From assembly GCA_045647345.1 (NCBI GenBank), contig JAZRMG010000011.1:1-9548 (forward strand): a DNA stretch of 9,548 nt. The letters run 5' to 3'. Each line of letters starts with the position of its first letter. Positions within the stretch are counted from its first letter, which is position 1. A program made the position numbers and the translations under genes. Under the pieces are notes generated by a model that did not search any database, was not told the DNA's origin, and saw only the letters and a list, made by a program, of their open reading frames with translations. Origin of the DNA: UBA1189 sp045647345. GTDB lineage: Bacteria; Bacteroidota; Bacteroidia; Bacteroidales; Bacteroidaceae. Positions 7,263-9,548 of this stretch are shown one piece after another.

Positions 7263-8486
7263 TTACTTGCGAATCTTGTACCAGCTGCTACCGTAAAGAA
7301 GAATTACGAGGAAGCAAGGAACACATACCCAGTAACTCATTTGGAACGAGCCTGTCAAGCCCTCAACCCAAGCACGCACGAGAGGCATTACAGCACCTCC
7401 GGCCATAGCCATAGTAAGGAGTGCAGAACCCTTCTTGGTGAACTTACCGAGGTCAGCCATTGCCAAGGGCCAAAGAGCAGGCCACATGAGCGAGCAACCG
7501 AGAGCCATCAAAAGGATGCAATAGATAGAGTACTCACCAGGGAGCACAGCTACCAAGACAGAACCGACGAGTGCTACCCAAGCACAGATACGCATAGCCT
7601 TGTCCTGGCTGAGATACTTGGGAATAAAGAGGATACCGCAAATGTAACCGATAACCATACCTACAGAGGGGATATAGCCAAGCAACTCTGTTGAAGCACC
7701 GAGAACCACTCCCTCTTTAGTGAGGCTAGTAGCATAATCGGCCACAGTTGCGAGAGAGATTGTCTCGACACCCACGTAGAAGAAGAGTGTCAAGCAACCG
7801 AGCAACAAGTGGGGGAACTGCATGATAGAGGTCTTACCCTCGGCATAGGGACATGCTGCAGCGTCGTCCTCATCCTCACCAGCAGCCTTCACTTCGGGCA
7901 GCGGAGCAAGCACGGCAATGATGCCAAGCAGCACGAATATACCTATAATAATATAGAAGGGCAAGAAGAGGTCGCTCATCTGAATCTGATCGATTGACTT
8001 ACCGATTACCAAGGTCATGAATACGGTAGTAGTGGGCCAAGCGAGTTTGTTGCAGATACCCATGATAGAAGTACGCTTGGCAGCGCTCTCGAGCGGGCCA
8101 AGGATGGTGATATAGGGATTCACACATGCTTGAAGCACGGCATTTGCTGCACCGCTAATAAAGCAAGCTACCAAGAAGAAGGGCAGCGAAGCAAACTTAG
8201 CAGCGGGGATGAACAAACCGAATGCGATAGCGAACAACGCAAACGATACGGCCATAGTAGCCTTGTATCCAATCTTCTCAATACACCAAGTCGCAGGCAT
8301 ACCGAAAATCAAGAAAGGAACGAAATTGAATGCAATCAACAAATTGGCTACCACGGGAGTAATATCCAAAGCACCCTTGAGCACGGGGGTCAAGAAGCCA
8401 TTAATACCCAATGCAAAGCCAATGGCGAAGAAGAACAGGCCGCAAATTGCTAATGCGATACCGGTCTTGTTTTGTTTTTGAGTCAT
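7263..8486 (-). CDS. MFS sugar transporter, FHS (fucose/glucose/galactose:H+ symporter, GluP/FucP-like) family
   Basis: A 407-residue integral inner-membrane protein with twelve predicted helices, at about 9-31, 45-66, 75-95, 102-125, 142-162, 173-195, 224-245, 265-285, 297-316, 320-342, 353-372 and 381-402. The two halves are joined by an acidic cytoplasmic loop (about 197-222, with GEDEDD). Marks of the FHS group are the LQACVNPYITILGP stretch (118-131) and the YVGVE segment with E241. Length is normal for GluP/FucP-type proton symporters, which import fucose, glucose, galactose or amino sugars; the exact sugar cannot be told. The ATG at 8486 is followed by a short polar N-terminus and then helix 1, and there is no Shine-Dalgarno sequence. 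It lies 182 bases downstream of a sugar-kinase-like gene on the same strand, so the pair probably imports and phosphorylates one sugar. Confidence 0.92.
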   Translation of the reverse strand: MTQKQNKTGIALAICGLFFFAIGFALGINGFLTPVLKGALDITPVVANLLIAFNFVPFLIFGMPATWCIEKIGYKATMAVSFALFAIAFGLFIPAAKFASLPFFLVACFISGAANAVLQACVNPYITILGPLESAAKRTSIMGICNKLAWPTTTVFMTLVIGKSIDQIQMSDLFLPFYIIIGIFVLLGIIAVLAPLPEVKAAGEDEDDAAACPYAEGKTSIMQFPHLLLGCLTLFFYVGVETISLATVADYATSLTKEGVVLGASTELLGYIPSVGMVIGYICGILFIPKYLSQDKAMRICAWVALVGSVLVAVLPGEYSIYCILLMALGCSLMWPALWPLAMADLGKFTKKGSALLTMAMAGGAVMPLVRAWVEGLTGSFQMSYWVCVPCFLVILLYGSSWYKIRK

Positions 8487-8490
8487 AATC

Positions 8491-8660
8491 TTTATTTACT
8501 ATTTAAGAATTTACTATTTACGATTTATTTACCATTTGACCATTTACAATTAACCATTGAATTACAATTTAGTTATTTACAATTTTGCGGAGTCCGCAAG
8601 AAGAATTTGCCAAATTACTCAATCGCCCAATAAATTGTAAATGGTAAATTGTCAAATTGT
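8491..8660. repeat. AT-rich intergenic repeat with nested inverted repeats
   Basis: Most of the kinase-transporter gap consists of variants of TTTACCATTT, CCATTTACAATT and TTACAATTT in series (about 8491-8585), answered in opposite orientation by 8633-8660. Exact inverted pairs are ACCATTTACAATT (8539-8551) with 8633-8645, and ATTTACCATTT (8527-8537) with 8639-8649. Between the arms lies a separate short GC hairpin, TTGCGG-AGT-CCGCAA (8584-8598). It has no coding potential. AT-rich intergenic repeats of this look are known to me from Bacteroidales genomes, but I cannot assign a family. Confidence 0.6.
8584..8598. other. Short GC hairpin inside the AT-rich repeat
   Basis: TTGCGG (8584-8589) and CCGCAA (8593-8598) form a 6-bp stem with a 3-base loop. 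It is the only GC-rich element in the 182-base gap. No T run follows on either strand, so it is not a standard terminator; it may be the apex of the larger inverted repeat. Confidence 0.45.
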
Positions 8661-8668
8661 ACATTCAA

Positions 8669-9548
8669 TCATTTTGCAGCCTCAGCAACAATCTGCTGCA
8701 TACGGTCGTACTGCTCTTCCATGCTGGTGAGGAGTTTGTACTGAGCGTGAGTGCGCACGAGGTTGTGGCCATCGTAGCGTACCTTATAGTAATTGTCGCC
8801 ATCGATATAGTCCATCAAGAAGCGGAGTACCTGCTCGTAGGTGATATAGATACCAGAGAAGGCAAGCCAGTCGATTTCGCTCTGAGTCATTGAAGCCTTA
8901 CGTTCTGAGAGATATCCCTTGATGTAACCCTCGAACATATTGATATCCATTGACACGCGGTTGAGGTCCTGATCGTCCTCTGCACCTGTGTTAGTGTATG
9001 AACGGAGTGCATCACCTACGTCGTTGAGTGAAGTGCTGCTCATACAAGTATCAAGGTCGATAACGCAAAGCACATCACCATGCTCATTGAAGAGGATGTT
9101 GCTGAGCTTGGTATCGTTGTGAGTAACGCGCATGGGGAGCACGCCCTCCTCTACCATCTTCCAGAAGTCGAGCATCTTCTCGCGGCGGCTCTCAATCCAA
9201 GAGATTTCCTCCTTGAGTTCAGCTACGCGACCCATGGGATCCTTAGCGATAACCTCGTCCCACTGTTGGAAACGCCAACGGATGTTGTGGAAACCCTTAA
9301 TGGTCTCAACGAGGGGAGTGGTGAAGTCGGCCAACTGAGCCTGGAAACGACCGATACCCTGACCGCCCTTATAAGCGAGTTCGGGAGTGTCAGCACGATC
9401 GTAAGTCACTGAACCTTCGATAAACTCACATACTGCCCAGTAGTTACCGTCAGCATCCTGCCAATAGTACTTACCATCGGTGGTAGGAGTCTGGGTGAGT
9501 GCCTCACGACGGGGGTCACCACCTGCAGCAGCAATCTTCTCCTTGAGG
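8669..9548 (-). CDS. Phosphotransferase of the N-acetylhexosamine 1-kinase (NahK/APH-like) type, 5' end outside the window
   Basis: The open frame continues without a stop from 8669 to the window edge, giving 292 visible codons, so the start lies beyond 9548. A GTG at 9409 is in frame, but the 46 codons before it encode family-like sequence (GKYYWQDADGNYW, then CEFIEG), so it is internal. The kinase signatures are clear: RVTHNDTKLSN, with the Brenner-type catalytic Asp at bases 9113-9115, and VIDLDT, the metal-binding Asp 19 residues later. This subgroup of the aminoglycoside-phosphotransferase fold includes bifidobacterial NahK, which phosphorylates N-acetylhexosamines at C1 with ATP. Bacteroidales homologues have often been labelled 'mucin desulfatase', although the motifs are those of a kinase. 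It should act in the cytoplasm on a sugar delivered by the adjacent transporter; the substrate is inferred, not seen. Confidence 0.88.
   Translation of the reverse strand, partial: LKEKIAAAGGDPRREALTQTPTTDGKYYWQDADGNYWAVCEFIEGSVTYDRADTPELAYKGGQGIGRFQAQLADFTTPLVETIKGFHNIRWRFQQWDEVIAKDPMGRVAELKEEISWIESRREKMLDFWKMVEEGVLPMRVTHNDTKLSNILFNEHGDVLCVIDLDTCMSSTSLNDVGDALRSYTNTGAEDDQDLNRVSMDINMFEGYIKGYLSERKASMTQSEIDWLAFSGIYITYEQVLRFLMDYIDGDNYYKVRYDGHNLVRTHAQYKLLTSMEEQYDRMQQIVAEAAK

Noticed and set aside
8491..8660. CRISPR array
   Set aside because: The repeated words are short, degenerate, AT-rich and directly abutting, with no uniform spacers and no cas genes nearby.
9407..9409. GTG as start of the kinase gene
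   Set aside because: The frame remains open for 46 more codons to the window edge and these encode sequence that fits the family, so the GTG is an internal Val codon.

Overview
The window looks like a chromosomal piece of a gut- or rumen-type member of the Bacteroidales (Bacteroides/Prevotella group). Grounds: most starts lack a Shine-Dalgarno sequence and are A-rich upstream; promoter-like sites resemble the Bacteroidetes -33 TTTG / -7 TAnnTTTG pattern; the tRNA has no encoded CCA; one large secreted protein ends in a type IX-secretion-like 'GIYDLYGRR..GLYIIDGKK' tail; and the glycan-active genes are typical of this order. The genus cannot be fixed from the sequence alone.

Layout. On the + strand the left edge carries tRNA-Glu(UUC) and rpsT (ribosomal protein S20), closed by a textbook terminator (391-427). 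Everything else is on the - strand, read right to left: a 5'-truncated phosphotransferase of the N-acetylhexosamine 1-kinase type (8669 to beyond 9548); an AT-rich intergenic repeat (8491-8660); a 12-helix FHS/GluP-like sugar transporter (7263-8486); a hairpin; a leader with a candidate promoter and two inverted repeats (7089-7146); a 1231-residue secreted, apparently non-catalytic multidomain protein (3311-7006) ended by a perfect 30-nt palindromic terminator; then a two-gene unit with its own candidate promoter, made of a secreted GH43 glycosidase (1465-3129) and a secreted CE8 pectin methylesterase (463-1422).

How they may work together (inference). The GH43 enzyme and the CE8 esterase would act outside the cytoplasm on plant cell-wall material, removing arabinosyl/xylosyl units and methyl esters from pectin. 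The 1231-residue protein has galactose-binding-like, discoidin-like and lectin-like regions separated by helical spacers, so it could be a surface glycan-binding protein or adhesin. The transporter/kinase pair would import a free hexose or hexosamine and phosphorylate it, possibly at C1. No SusC/SusD pair, regulator or sulfatase is visible, so this is not a complete polysaccharide utilization locus inside the window.

The most unusual items are the internally duplicated helical-spacer/lectin-like module in the 1231-residue protein, with a repeated HxGxHxxG motif; the set of TGCAAA/TTTGCA half-sites over its putative promoter; and the AT-rich nested inverted repeat between the kinase and transporter genes. 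No mobile element or CRISPR array was seen.
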